In this document: piece after piece, positions 1 to 10,006 of the stretch
Layout: each line of letters begins with the position of its first letter
Numbering within the stretch: position 1 is the stretch's first letter
Assembly (NCBI RefSeq): GCF_000741645.1
Contig: NZ_JGZD01000009.1
Span: 558,001-622,000, forward strand
Direction: 5' to 3'
Length of the DNA stretch: 64,000 nucleotides
Source of the DNA: Bifidobacterium minimum
GTDB taxonomy: Bacteria > Actinomycetota > Actinomycetes > Actinomycetales > Bifidobacteriaceae
Made by a program: the position numbers and the translations under genes
The notes under the pieces: model-generated
What the model was told of the DNA's origin: nothing
The model's database searches: none
Seen by the model: only the letters and a program-made list of their open reading frames with translations

Positions 1-839
1 AGCTGTTCAACCAGGGAATGATCCAGGCCTTCGCATACACGGATGAGCGCGGACAGTACGTCCCCGCGGCGGAGGTCGAGCAGGGGCCGGATTCCGCCTC
101 GGGCGAGCCGACCTTCACATGGCACGGCGAACCGGTCAACCGCGAGTTCGGTAAGATGGGCAAGAGTCTGAAGAACATCATTACGCCCGACGACATGTAC
201 CGCGATTACGGAGCGGACACGTTCCGACTGTACGAGATGAGCATGGGGCCATTGGACGAGTCCCGGCCATGGAACACCCGCAACGTGGTCGGCGGGATGC
301 GCTTCCTGCAGCGGCTCTGGCGGAATGTGATCGATGAGCGCACGGGTGATCTGGTGGTGGTCGACGACGCCCCCGATGTGCGCACCCTCAAGCTGCTGAA
401 CAACACCATCGTCGACGTCACGGCCGAGATGGAGGGGATGCGTCCTAACACGGCGATCGCAAAGCTCATCGTCCTCAACAACCATCTCACATCGCTGCCC
501 GTCGTTCCGCGTTCCGTGGTGGAGCCTCTCGTCCTCATGCTTTCGCCCATCGCCCCGCATATCTGCGAAGAGCTTTGGAGCCGTCTGGGCCATGAGGGTT
601 CGCTCGCGCATGTTCCGTGGCCCCGGGCCGACGAGCGTTACGTGGGTCAGGACACCGTCACGGCCGTCGTCCAGGTGGCCGGCAAGGTCCGTGCGAAGCT
701 CGAGGTGAGCCCCGACATCGACCCCGCCGAGCTCAGGGCCATGGCTCTGGACGCGGTCGCGTCCCGCCTGGGAGGCAAGGAGCCTCGGAAGATCATCGTC
801 AAGGCTCCGAAGATCGTCTCGATCGTTCCCGCCCTGTAG
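1..839 (+). CDS. leuS: Leucine--tRNA ligase, C-terminal part (5' end outside window)
   Basis: Class I aminoacyl-tRNA synthetase that charges tRNA-Leu in the cytoplasm. The reading frame is open from base 3 and begins inside the catalytic core (LFNQGMIQ). The ATP-binding KMSKS loop is read as KMGKS at bases 153-167, followed by a region rich in W and R that fits the anticodon-binding helical domain, and a C-terminal beta domain (VQVAGKVRAKLEV) that fits the tRNA-binding tail. About 279 codons are visible; the family is usually 850-1000 residues, so roughly two thirds lie upstream. The stop codon sits in a 9-bp tandem duplication. Family assignment is firm. Confidence 0.95.
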   Translation, partial: LFNQGMIQAFAYTDERGQYVPAAEVEQGPDSASGEPTFTWHGEPVNREFGKMGKSLKNIITPDDMYRDYGADTFRLYEMSMGPLDESRPWNTRNVVGGMRFLQRLWRNVIDERTGDLVVVDDAPDVRTLKLLNNTIVDVTAEMEGMRPNTAIAKLIVLNNHLTSLPVVPRSVVEPLVLMLSPIAPHICEELWSRLGHEGSLAHVPWPRADERYVGQDTVTAVVQVAGKVRAKLEVSPDIDPAELRAMALDAVASRLGGKEPRKIIVKAPKIVSIVPAL

Positions 840-851
840 ATGCTGTAGATG
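834..851 (+). repeat. 9-bp tandem duplication covering the leuS stop
   Basis: CTGTAGATG is repeated twice without gap, and the first copy contains the leuS stop TAG. The rest of the leuS-comEA gap shows no clear promoter or terminator. Confidence 0.6.
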
Positions 852-989
852 CTGCCGTCCCATGTGGCGGGAGCCTCCTGTGGCGGGCGTCCTGGTGTCG
901 TGAGTTTCCGTCGGCGTCCGGTAGGAGGCCATGGAGGCGTTCCGGTGGCCGATAGCGGGTGAGGCGTCCGACCACATGGGCCGTTCCCG

Positions 990-1979
990 TTGCCGCGCTC
1001 CGCTTGCGCCCGGCATCATGGGGGCATGTCTGTCTCTCGTTCCATGCCATGGTCCGCGCGTGGCGCGTCGTCCCCGCGAACGCCCTGCGGGGGAGGCCGG
1101 ACTCGTCTGGTAGGAGAGTCCGCGCTGTGTCGTCTCCGGTCTCTTTCCGATCGTCCTGAGCCTTATCGCGGTGGTTCCGGTTCCTGCGGTGGTTCCGGTG
1201 ATCTACGGTCCGTTCCGCAGCCGCATGACGGCGTTTCCGCGTCTCCGTCTCCCGTCCACGCGACTTCCTGTCCTTTGGCTTCCCGTCCTACATCGTCGTG
1301 CGACGAGACGGTGCTGCGCATATCCGGTGTTCCTGAAGCGGCCTGTGACTCGCGTTCGTCGTCCGATCTCGTGGCGGCTTCCATGCATGGCATGGCGGGC
1401 ATTCGCGGCGTATCCCCGCCTGACGTGTCGTTGCGTGATGCCGCGCCGCGCGGGGACGCCCTCCGCGGAGCATCCCCACATGATCCTCCCTCCGATCCGC
1501 GGCGCCGTCCGTATAGGGGCTTTGGACCCGTTCAGGCGGTTGCGGTCATGATGGTTCTATTGTGCGCGTTTTCCGCCAGTGTGACGATGCTTGTCACGAG
1601 ATCGGTGAATACCGCGGCCACGAGCTCCGTCGCCCGGTCGGCATCCCCTATGTCCCCCAGTGCCGCGGGCGAAGAGGAGAGCCGGAATTCACCGCAGACG
1701 ATCGAGACCCAGCCTGTTGCGACCCAGAATCCACAGAACCATACCGAGGAGGGTGAGAACGAATCGGAGCCGTCCCCGACGGCGGAACCGCTTGATCTCA
1801 ACAGCGCCGATGAATCGGATCTGGATGCCCTACCGGGTGTGGGACCCGTGTTGGCGGGACGGATCATGGATCATCGACGTTCCGTAGGACGATTCGACTC
1901 CGTTGACCAACTTCGCGATGTTTCCGGTATCGGAGCGAAGACAATGGAGCGGTTGAGACCGCTGGTGAAAGTGTCGTGA
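990..1979 (+). CDS. comEA: ComEA-family helix-hairpin-helix DNA-binding protein
   Basis: Likely membrane-anchored DNA receptor of the competence uptake machine. A long N-terminal stretch rich in R, P and S (about 170 residues) precedes one membrane segment (VQAVAVMMVLLCAFSASVTM), an acidic and polar linker, and a C-terminal pair of helix-hairpin-helix motifs (LDLNSADESDLDALPGVGPV and VSGIGAKTMERL). The start is uncertain: ATG 990 gives 329 residues, ATG 1026 is equally possible, and the low-complexity N-terminus could be shorter. Its end overlaps the comEC GTG by 4 bases, so the two genes are translationally coupled. Domain order (TM then HhH) is the classic ComEA arrangement. Confidence 0.8.
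   Translation: MPRSACARHHGGMSVSRSMPWSARGASSPRTPCGGGRTRLVGESALCRLRSLSDRPEPYRGGSGSCGGSGDLRSVPQPHDGVSASPSPVHATSCPLASRPTSSCDETVLRISGVPEAACDSRSSSDLVAASMHGMAGIRGVSPPDVSLRDAAPRGDALRGASPHDPPSDPRRRPYRGFGPVQAVAVMMVLLCAFSASVTMLVTRSVNTAATSSVARSASPMSPSAAGEEESRNSPQTIETQPVATQNPQNHTEEGENESEPSPTAEPLDLNSADESDLDALPGVGPVLAGRIMDHRRSVGRFDSVDQLRDVSGIGAKTMERLRPLVKVS
1168..1199 (+). repeat. 18-bp-period direct repeat in the comEA 5' region
   Basis: GCGGTGGTTCCGGT occurs at 1168 and 1186 (period 18). It encodes part of the low-complexity N-terminus if comEA starts at 990 or 1026. Confidence 0.5.
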
Positions 1980-3775
1980 GCGTCATGGGTGTCGTGGGTG
2001 CCCTGATTCGGAGTGGCGGAGACGATCCCATCGCCATGGCTCCGGTGACCGGGGATGGGTCCGTCGGCCACCGGAGCGCCGTCGGTGGGATGGAACGGAG
2101 CCGTCGGCGGTCTCCGTGGCGGAGCTGGGATATGCGGATGGTGCTGGTGGCGTCGGCGACGTGGGCCGTCTCGCTTTGCACGCATCTGGTCGGATCCCTG
2201 ATATCGCAGCGGTGGCCGGTCGGCGCGTGGACGGGGACGTTGATATGGGTGTCGACTGCGGTGGCCCTCGCCGTATCGGGGATACTGGTGATGTCGATTT
2301 TGCACGCCCGCCCCTTCCTCGCGCCGACGGTGGCTCTTGTGGTCGTCGTTGTGATGCTGTCGGCGCTTACCACGCTCATGCAGGATGTCGACAGAGCCCT
2401 GTCAGCCGGCGCGCTTCTTTCTCCGGGTCGATCCCGTATCGACCCGGTGAGAATGACGTTCACTGGTCTTGTGGAGGTCTCGTCATCGCGCGGGGCTGAT
2501 TGCCAGGTCGCGGTCATGGTCCGTGGCGCCGGGTCGTCGTCGACGTACCGGCGGATGGCTCTGCCCGCCCTGGCGTTCGGCGATGACGCGGCATGCGAGC
2601 GCATGGCGTCCGGGGCGACGGTCGATGCCGTCGTTGATGCGCGGGCCTCGCCTCTGGGCGGCGATGAGCCGTGGCTGACTATGGAGAACGCGGATTCGAT
2701 CGTCGTCATCGCTGAGCCATCCGGATTCGCGCGATGGAAGGCGGCCCTGTATGACGACTTCTTCGGCGTGTGCCAGCGTCTTTCCGATCAGGGGAGGATG
2801 CTGGTTCCCGGTCTCTCCCTGGGGTTACTGGGTGCTGAAAGATATGACGCCGATGATCAGGGGGCGCTCGACCTAGCGTACGTCGATTATGTCCGGGAGG
2901 GATTCTCCCATGCGGGCATCATGCATCTGATGGCGGTTTCTGGCGGTCATTTCATACTCATCACGGGGGCAATACATGGCGTATGCCGTCGCGTGCGCTC
3001 GCCTCGATGGCTGACGGGACTGATCTCGGCCGTGGGATGTGCGGTTCTGGCCGCCGTCATGGCCCCCTCCGATTCGGTGGCCCGGGCGCTGATCATGGGG
3101 GTGTGGTCCAGTGGCTGGATGGTTCTTGGCCGTCGCCCTCGAAGCCTGGTGGCGCTGTCATGGACGGTGATCATCTCCATCATCGTGGATCCCTCGATGT
3201 CGAGAAGCTATGGATTCTCCTTGTCCTGCGCCGCCGTTCTCGGCATCGTCCTATTCGCCGACGGATGGCGGGAACGCCTGGCGTCCGTGATGGGGAAGTC
3301 AATCTCCGCGGCGCTGTCGATGACGCTGGCCGCGCAGATGGCGACCGCTCCGATACAGGTTCTTCTGGAGCCGGAGATTCCTCTGATGGCGCCTATCGCC
3401 AATCTGATCGTTGCGCCGATCGTCGGCGTATCGACCATCGCGGGGCTGACGGCGTTCGCGTTGTCGCCGGTTCTTCCTCTGCTCGCATATTGGTGTGCGG
3501 TTGCAGCGTCATGGGGAACCGCGGTGATGGAGGCGGCGGCGACATCGTCCTTGTCCGTCCCGCATTCCATCCTTCCATGGCTTCCGTCCCCGTGGGGATC
3601 GGCGGCCTTGGTGCTCACTTACGTCGTGGTCGCCGTCATGGCCGCTGCCTGGCGTGGAAGGGCCGCGCGGCGGCGGGCCATGAGCGGTCCGGGACGTGCG
3701 TTCCACCGTTCCCCGTTATCGCGCTTGCGTCGATGGACGACGGAGACGAAGAATATCGTGGAACGATTGTGGTAG
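1976..3775 (+). CDS. comEC: ComEC/Rec2-family competence channel protein
   Basis: Polytopic membrane protein thought to carry single-stranded DNA across the cytoplasmic membrane. It has several N-terminal hydrophobic helices (about residues 45-130), a soluble OB-like region, then the Competence domain with the hallmark stretch FSHAGIMHLMAVSGGH (about residues 310-325) and a run of further helices. It ends at 599 residues with an R-rich tail. No metallo-beta-lactamase (HxHxDH) domain follows, so this is the short form. GTG start at 1976 is set by the 4-base GTGA overlap with comEA. With comEA it suggests a retained DNA-uptake module; pilus genes are not in the window. Confidence 0.9.
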   Translation: MSVMGVVGALIRSGGDDPIAMAPVTGDGSVGHRSAVGGMERSRRRSPWRSWDMRMVLVASATWAVSLCTHLVGSLISQRWPVGAWTGTLIWVSTAVALAVSGILVMSILHARPFLAPTVALVVVVVMLSALTTLMQDVDRALSAGALLSPGRSRIDPVRMTFTGLVEVSSSRGADCQVAVMVRGAGSSSTYRRMALPALAFGDDAACERMASGATVDAVVDARASPLGGDEPWLTMENADSIVVIAEPSGFARWKAALYDDFFGVCQRLSDQGRMLVPGLSLGLLGAERYDADDQGALDLAYVDYVREGFSHAGIMHLMAVSGGHFILITGAIHGVCRRVRSPRWLTGLISAVGCAVLAAVMAPSDSVARALIMGVWSSGWMVLGRRPRSLVALSWTVIISIIVDPSMSRSYGFSLSCAAVLGIVLFADGWRERLASVMGKSISAALSMTLAAQMATAPIQVLLEPEIPLMAPIANLIVAPIVGVSTIAGLTAFALSPVLPLLAYWCAVAASWGTAVMEAAATSSLSVPHSILPWLPSPWGSAALVLTYVVVAVMAAAWRGRAARRRAMSGPGRAFHRSPLSRLRRWTTETKNIVERLW

Positions 3776-3801
3776 TCCGGGTTGTGCAGTCCGGGTTGTG
3801 G
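3774..3801 (+). repeat. 14-bp tandem duplication at the comEC stop
   Basis: AGTCCGGGTTGTG is present at 3774 and 3788 (period 14). It begins on the last two bases of the comEC stop codon and fills half of the short comEC-holA gap. Confidence 0.65.
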
Positions 3802-3833
3802 ATTTGTCCACCGATGACGGGACATTGAGGATT

Positions 3834-4841
3834 ATGGCACGACAGGCGACGGTACCGATGACCATAGTCATCGGGAAGGATGACTATCTGGCCTCCCGGT
3901 CGATCAGGGAGTGTCGTGAAAAGGCTCTGCGCGTGCACCCGGATGCGGAACTGGTGGACGTGGATGCTGCGTCCGACGACCGCTACGCGTTCGAGGAAGC
4001 CGTGGGGCCCTCGCTGTTCAGTAGCGTGTCCATCGTGACGGTATCGAATCTGGCCTACGCCGATGAGGGGCTGCGTGATTCGATGGTGGACTTCTGCAGG
4101 TCCGCGCGCGGTGGCACGGATGGTCGGCGGGACTCCGAATCCGTGGTCATCGCCCGACATGATGGGGGAGCCAAGGGGCGCGGAGTCGTCAACGCGCTTG
4201 TCAAGGCCGGGGCGGTCAAAGTGGCGGTTCCTGATCTGACCAAGCCCGAGGCGCAGCTGAACTTCGTTCTGCGATGCTTTGAGCGACGCCGCAAGCGCGT
4301 GACGCCGGAGGCGGCCCAGCAGCTGGTCGCGGTGCTGGGAGACTCGGTCGGCGAACTCGCCGCCATGTGCGAGCAGTTGTGTGATGATTTTCCCTGCGAT
4401 CCCCTCGGCGTGGACACGGTGTCCGATTATCTGACGGCGAACCCTCGGATGACCGGATTCGCCGTCGCGGACAAGGCGATGTCGGGGAACGCCGGTCTGG
4501 CGGTGTCCGCGGCGCGTGATGCCGTGGCGCAGGGAGTCCAGCCATTGGCGCTCATCGGAGCTTTGGCCATGACGTTGAGGACCATGGCGAAGGTCTCGGC
4601 GATCCGGGAGGGCACCCTGTCCGCTTCCGAGGCCGGGTTGCGGCCATGGGCCGTGACCAAGGCGACGCGGCAGCTGCGCGGATGGACCTCGGAGGGGATG
4701 TGCCGGTGCGTGCGACTTCTGGCCGACGCCGACGAAGCAGCCAAAGGTGGCGCGGGGGATCCGATGTATGCTCTGGAACGGTCGGTTATCGCAATCGCCG
4801 CGCGCGGCAGGGAGGATGTCGGTGGCCATGCCAGTATTTGA
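3834..4841 (+). CDS. holA: DNA polymerase III subunit delta
   Basis: Clamp-loader delta subunit that opens the sliding clamp during replication. The N-terminus (MTIVIGKDDYLASRSIREC) is typical of HolA, followed by a degenerate AAA+ fold and a helical collar domain (residues about 230-330, with the LALIGALAMTLRTM stretch). Start ATG 3834 is chosen because it follows GAGG at a normal distance and because the longer open frame upstream reads through non-conserved R-rich sequence. Length, 335 residues, is normal. It lies between comEC and tsaE, a common actinobacterial order. Confidence 0.88.
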   Translation: MARQATVPMTIVIGKDDYLASRSIRECREKALRVHPDAELVDVDAASDDRYAFEEAVGPSLFSSVSIVTVSNLAYADEGLRDSMVDFCRSARGGTDGRRDSESVVIARHDGGAKGRGVVNALVKAGAVKVAVPDLTKPEAQLNFVLRCFERRRKRVTPEAAQQLVAVLGDSVGELAAMCEQLCDDFPCDPLGVDTVSDYLTANPRMTGFAVADKAMSGNAGLAVSAARDAVAQGVQPLALIGALAMTLRTMAKVSAIREGTLSASEAGLRPWAVTKATRQLRGWTSEGMCRCVRLLADADEAAKGGAGDPMYALERSVIAIAARGREDVGGHASI

Positions 4842-5745
4842 GCGCATACCGGACAGGGGGTCGTCGGTCGGACGCGCGTTCGGGTCGGTCGTATTCGCCG
4901 ATTCCTCCGCATCAGGAGGATCCGGTCCTTCCATCCCGTCGGATTCGTCCACCCTGCACGATGATCCATCATCCAGGCCTTCCGTCCCGTCTTGCCTGTC
5001 CGTCCCGTCCGATTCGTCCGTCCCGTCTTCCCTTTCCGATGCCCTCGTGGTGACGGTTCGGACGGCGGATGGGATGAGAAGGCTCGGCGGACTGATCTCG
5101 TCGATATGCCGAGGAGGGGACGTGGTCCTTCTATCGGGACCTTTGGGATCGGGCAAGACGACCTTCGCCCAGGGGTTCGCGCACGGGTTGGGCGTCACGT
5201 CCCCGGTCGTGTCTCCGACGTTCACCATCGCCCGCGAGATGTCGGGACGCTTCACCGATGGGAATCCTGCCCATCTGGTGCATGTGGACGCCTACCGCAT
5301 GGGGGGCGATGGATTCGCTCCGGGGCAGGACGCCTCCGATCGTCTGCTGGACGAACTGGAGTCGCTGGGTCTGGACGAGGAGATCGAGTCGCCTTCGGGG
5401 GGCACCGTGGTTCTCATGGAATGGGGCGAGCAGATGGCCGTGGCCCTGGCTCCCGTCCGACTTGAGGTGCACATCGACAGGTCGGTGGCGGAACGTTCTG
5501 CGCACGACGATGACGAGATCAGCGCGGACGGGCCGCGGGTCGTATCCATCATCGCGGTCGGAGGCTCATGGAAGGAGCGGATGTCAGCGATGCGTGCGGG
5601 GAACGGTGGCGTGTATGGTGTAGCCGGTGCGCTTCGTGAGTCTGGAACCGTTCGTCTGCGCGGGACCACCGAAGCGGGAACGCCGGGAATCTCTGGGATG
5701 ACTGGAACCTCTGGAACGACGGGAATGGCTGGATCGACGCGATGA
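4828..5745 (+). CDS. tsaE: tRNA t6A biosynthesis ATPase TsaE with low-complexity extensions
   Basis: ATPase that works with TsaB and TsaD to make N6-threonylcarbamoyladenosine at A37 of ANN-decoding tRNAs. The core shows Walker A GPLGSGKTTF, the SPTFTIAREM segment and VHVDAYRM, ending in the LMEWGEQM motif. The family is about 150 residues, but this protein is about 305: some 70 residues of S/P/D-rich repeats precede the core and about 80 residues of G/T/S-rich sequence follow it. GGAGG at 4811-4815 supports ATG 4828; ATG 4816 is an alternative. It overlaps holA by 14 bases and tsaB by 4. Confidence 0.85.
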   Translation: MPVFERIPDRGSSVGRAFGSVVFADSSASGGSGPSIPSDSSTLHDDPSSRPSVPSCLSVPSDSSVPSSLSDALVVTVRTADGMRRLGGLISSICRGGDVVLLSGPLGSGKTTFAQGFAHGLGVTSPVVSPTFTIAREMSGRFTDGNPAHLVHVDAYRMGGDGFAPGQDASDRLLDELESLGLDEEIESPSGGTVVLMEWGEQMAVALAPVRLEVHIDRSVAERSAHDDDEISADGPRVVSIIAVGGSWKERMSAMRAGNGGVYGVAGALRESGTVRLRGTTEAGTPGISGMTGTSGTTGMAGSTR

Positions 5746-6641
5746 CGATGGATGTGAAACCGATGAGAATGACGGGCGATCGCCATCGGACCTTGGTGGT
5801 GGACACCGCTTTCGGATCCACCGTCGGAGTGGTGGGCTGCGAGCCCGTCATCGAGCGGGACTCCCGAGGCCATGTCGAAAGGCTGATGCCCGACATCAGC
5901 CGCGCGCTCGCGGCGGCGGGAATGTACGTCTCCGATCTGTCCCGCATCGTGGTGGGGGTGGGGCCCGCTCCCTACACGGGATTGCGCGTGGGCATCGTCA
6001 CCGCCAAATCCTTGGCCTACGCCACCGGAGCGGAGATCATCGGCGTCGATGACCTCACGCCGCAGGCTCTTCTGACCGGATGCCTGCGACGGAAGGATCC
6101 GCGACTGCCATCCCTGGACGTTCGGACCCGCCGTCCACGGAGCGTCATGGGCGAGGCGCGTCGCGACGATCTGATCCATCTCACGCTGGCCGTGAACGAC
6201 GCGCGACGTCGTCAGCTGTACTTCCTTCTCATGGACGAAAACGGCGACCCGCTGCCCTCCGGGCACGCTGCCGCTCATGCGGACGCTTCGACGGCCATGG
6301 GAATCGACTATCCGGATACCATCGTCGACCGGGTCAACAGTCGGATCGAGACGCTGCGTGAGGCCACCGGCCGCGACTATGCCGTCGATGTGGCGGGCCG
6401 CGGCGCGGCGCGCTACGACGGTGTGTGGGACGGACTCTCCTCGCCGGGGCTGGTCACCGATGCGATGCTTCTCGATTCGGGAGCCGTGGGACTGGAACTC
6501 ATGGAGGAGGCCGCGGCCGATCGGGGCGACCACGGTCGGATCCCCGTGGAGCCTCTGTATCTGCGCCGTCCCGACGTCTCCGTTCCCCATCCCCTCAAGC
6601 AGGTTCTCGGGTCGGGGCCCGCCAGAGGCGTCGCCCGATGA
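5742..6641 (+). CDS. tsaB: tRNA t6A biosynthesis protein TsaB
   Basis: Inactive ASKHA-fold partner that heterodimerises with TsaD in t6A synthesis. The conserved stretch VGVGPAPYTGLRVGIVTAKSLAYA (here cited for position, about residues 67-90) and the early VDTAFGS motif identify it. The protein is 299 residues, somewhat longer than the usual 220-240. It starts inside tsaE (ATGA overlap) and ends inside rimI, so the three genes are translationally coupled. Confidence 0.9.
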   Translation: MTMDVKPMRMTGDRHRTLVVDTAFGSTVGVVGCEPVIERDSRGHVERLMPDISRALAAAGMYVSDLSRIVVGVGPAPYTGLRVGIVTAKSLAYATGAEIIGVDDLTPQALLTGCLRRKDPRLPSLDVRTRRPRSVMGEARRDDLIHLTLAVNDARRRQLYFLLMDENGDPLPSGHAAAHADASTAMGIDYPDTIVDRVNSRIETLREATGRDYAVDVAGRGAARYDGVWDGLSSPGLVTDAMLLDSGAVGLELMEEAAADRGDHGRIPVEPLYLRRPDVSVPHPLKQVLGSGPARGVAR

Positions 6642-7240
6642 TCGTCACGCAGGAACGCTACGGCCATGATCGGGCATGCGCGGCCATCGCCGGCATGGAG
6701 CCGCGGATATTCGGCCCGGATGCCTGGACGCCGTCCATGGTCGAGCAGGAGCTGGAGGCCCCGGCCCGCACCTATGCGCTTGACGTCGTCGATCCCGTTG
6801 CTCGAGATGGCACTGGGGATGGTGTCGGGAACGCCGATGAGGGTTCCGGCGGCGGTGTCGTCCGTGGCTACGCGGGGTTCTGGTATGACGGGGACGACGC
6901 CGAGCTTATGACCGTTGGCGTCGCAGACGCCTATCGCCGTCAGGGCGTCGCGACAAGGCTTCTCGGCTGGCTTATAGCCGAGGCCCGCAGACAGGGCGCC
7001 CGGCGCATGCTGCTGGAGGTGAGGGTCGACAATGATCCCGCCATCGCGCTGTATCGACGGTTCGGCTTCACCATGCTGGGGCGTCGGCGGGGATACTACC
7101 AGCCGGCGGGCGTGGACGCCTACACCATGTCCTGCGACCTACGACGACACGGTGATTCGCAACAAACTCGTGACCCACGCCGAACGGAGTCCGCGGCGGC
7201 CCGGATCGGCGCCACGTATAACCAAGGAGACGAGAGATGA
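6638..7240 (+). CDS. rimI: Ribosomal protein alanine N-acetyltransferase-like GNAT protein
   Basis: GNAT-fold acetyltransferase, by position and sequence the RimI that acetylates an N-terminal alanine of a ribosomal protein. The acetyl-CoA-binding motif is AYRRQGVATRLLGWLI, and the RimI-type tail LEVRVDNDPAIALYRRFGF follows, with GRRRGYY near the end. ATG 6638 overlaps the tsaB stop (ATGA). The long open frame upstream of it is the shadow of tsaB. The tsaB-rimI-tsaD order is widespread in actinobacteria. A 25-residue acidic and glycine-rich insertion is visible around residue 60. Confidence 0.85.
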   Translation: MIVTQERYGHDRACAAIAGMEPRIFGPDAWTPSMVEQELEAPARTYALDVVDPVARDGTGDGVGNADEGSGGGVVRGYAGFWYDGDDAELMTVGVADAYRRQGVATRLLGWLIAEARRQGARRMLLEVRVDNDPAIALYRRFGFTMLGRRRGYYQPAGVDAYTMSCDLRRHGDSQQTRDPRRTESAAARIGATYNQGDER

Positions 7241-8280
7241 GCGGTCCCACGGTTCTGGGCATCGAATCCACATGCGACGAGACGGCGGCCGCCGTGATAT
7301 CCGGACGGGATCTGGCGTCGAACGTGGTCGCGTCGTCCATGGACGAACATGCGCGATACGGCGGCGTCATACCGGAGATAGCCTCGCGCGCCCATGCCGA
7401 GGCCTTCGTCCCCGTCGTGTCGAAGGCTTTGGCGGACGCCGGCATGACCATTGACGACGTCGACGCCATCGCCGTGTCCGCAGGGCCGGGATTGGCGGGA
7501 TGCCTCGCCGTCGGGGTGTCCGGAGCCAAGGCGCTCGCCGTGGCCGCGGACAAGCCCATCTATGGCATCAACCACGTCATAGGGCATATAGCCGTCACGC
7601 AGCTTCAATTCGGCGATTTTCCATCGGACGCGCTGGCTCTGATCGTCTCGGGCGGCCACACGTCGCTTCTGCATGTCGCGGACGTGGCCAGACATGTCGA
7701 CGTCGTGGGGACGACGCTCGACGACGCCGCGGGCGAGTGCTTCGACAAGGTGGCGCGATTGCTGGGATTCCCCTATCCCGGTGGTCCCCACATCGACAGA
7801 CATGCCCGGCTCGGCGACCCCCATGCGGTCAGGGTGCCCCAGGGACTGACGCAGGGCAGGGCCGGTCATGAGCATCCCTATGATTTCAGCTTCTCGGGGG
7901 TGAAAACCGCCGTCGCCCGATGGGTGGAGGGACGCATGGCCGACGGGAAGGACGTCCCGGTCGACGACGTGTGCGCGTCGCTGGCGGAATCGGTGTCGAC
8001 GGTCCTTGCAACCAAGGCCATCCGCGGCTGTCTGGCGGAGGGGTCGGACACCCTCATCGTGGGCGGGGGGTTTTCCGCCAATTCGCAGCTGCGTGAGAAA
8101 CTGATCGAGGTCGGGGCCCGCAATGGCGTCGAGGTCCGCATCCCACGCATCGATCTGTGCACGGATAACGGCGCGATGGTGGCGATGCTGGGGGTCAACC
8201 TCGTCGAGGCGGGGATCCGGCCATCCGCTCCGGATTTCCCCATAGATTCATCCATGCCGCTGACCACCATCAGCGTGTGA
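7237..8280 (+). CDS. tsaD: tRNA N6-adenosine threonylcarbamoyltransferase TsaD
   Basis: Catalytic subunit that transfers the threonylcarbamoyl group to A37 of tRNA. Seen: the N-terminal LGIESTCDETAAAV, the metal-binding pair H113 and H117 in INHVIGH, the nucleotide-binding IVSGGHTSL and VGGGFSAN, and a C-terminal LCTDNGAMVAMLG. Length of 347 residues is normal. AAGGAGA lies just upstream of ATG 7237, which also overlaps rimI by 4 bases. It is the last gene of the comEA-tsaD block. Confidence 0.95.
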   Translation: MSGPTVLGIESTCDETAAAVISGRDLASNVVASSMDEHARYGGVIPEIASRAHAEAFVPVVSKALADAGMTIDDVDAIAVSAGPGLAGCLAVGVSGAKALAVAADKPIYGINHVIGHIAVTQLQFGDFPSDALALIVSGGHTSLLHVADVARHVDVVGTTLDDAAGECFDKVARLLGFPYPGGPHIDRHARLGDPHAVRVPQGLTQGRAGHEHPYDFSFSGVKTAVARWVEGRMADGKDVPVDDVCASLAESVSTVLATKAIRGCLAEGSDTLIVGGGFSANSQLREKLIEVGARNGVEVRIPRIDLCTDNGAMVAMLGVNLVEAGIRPSAPDFPIDSSMPLTTISV

Positions 8281-8375
8281 GAGCGGCCGTCGCGGCAGAG
8301 TCGTGCACGGTTGGAGATCGGCGGCGTGCCGACGGAGCGGCGGAATCAATGCGACACGCACAACGGTCCGGCGTC

Positions 8376-8403
8376 TTGCGAAAATCCGGGAGACGTATAG
8401 AAT
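8376..8403 (+). promoter_or_regulatory. Promoter of tRNA-Asn
   Basis: TTGCGA (8376-8381), 16-bp spacer and TAGAAT (8398-8403) resemble a sigma-70 promoter; a start near 8411 would leave a short leader before the tRNA at 8446. Confidence 0.6.
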
Positions 8404-8445
8404 CTAATTCTTGTGCGCGGTAGTCAATTGCCTCGCATAACGCAT

Positions 8446-8521
<76 letters not shown>

Positions 8522-8524
8522 TGA

Positions 8525-9519
<995 letters not shown>

Positions 9520-9520
<1 letters not shown>

Positions 9521-10006
9521 TGATCCTGAGCGGGCTATGCCTGTGGCTGGTCTACGCCACCGTGGGAATTCTCACGCAGATGCTTCCGGGGTTGATGGCG
9601 GGTTACTGGATGGTGTCCTCGATATCCGTGGGCGAACTGGCCGCGGCGCTGCAGCGCATGCGCGTCCCTCTTTCCGTCACCGTTCCGCTGACCGTGATGT
9701 TCAGATTCTTTCCGACCGCCGTTTCCCAGCGGCGTGCCATCCGTGACGCGATGTCGATGCGTGGAGTGCGCTGGGGAGGGGGGAAGGCCGTCCAGATGGT
9801 CGAATACCGCGTCATCCCATTGATGGCCGGTGCCATCCGCTCGGCGGACGAGCTTTCCCCAGGCCGCGGTCACCCGTGGTCTGGGGTCGGGTCGGAGCCG
9901 TACGAGCATCGCGCGCATCGGATTCTCCGCGTATGACGCCGTCGTTCTCGTCGCCTGCGCGTCATGTTATGCATGCTGGCTTCTGTCGACCATGGGGGCG
10001 CTGTGA
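9520..10006 (+). pseudogene. ecfT: ECF transporter transmembrane protein EcfT, truncated and frameshifted
   Basis: Remnant of the T component that couples an S component to the ATPases of an energy-coupling-factor vitamin transporter. The first part carries EcfT signatures (LPGLMAGYWM, VGELAAALQRMRVPL, TVMFRFFPT, AIRDAMSMRG, RSADELS). About 70-100 N-terminal residues expected in the family are absent. At the CCCC run 9857-9860 one extra C shifts the frame: the rest of EcfT (QAAVTRGLGSGRSRTSIA, then a hydrophobic helix) continues in the next frame to the stop at 10004-10006. The stop overlaps the following ATG. A sequencing slip could explain the C, but not the missing N-terminus. Confidence 0.8.

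Noticed and set aside
3636..5255. Long open frame of 539 codons on the minus strand
   Set aside because: It is the antisense shadow of comEC, holA and tsaE; the sense strand carries recognisable families, and the antisense protein is R/H/P-rich without motifs.
8281..8445. Riboswitch controlling the ECF transporter
   Set aside because: The region upstream of the tRNA and DUF1345 gene shows no conserved cobalamin, thiamine or similar riboswitch core, and the ECF genes are broken.
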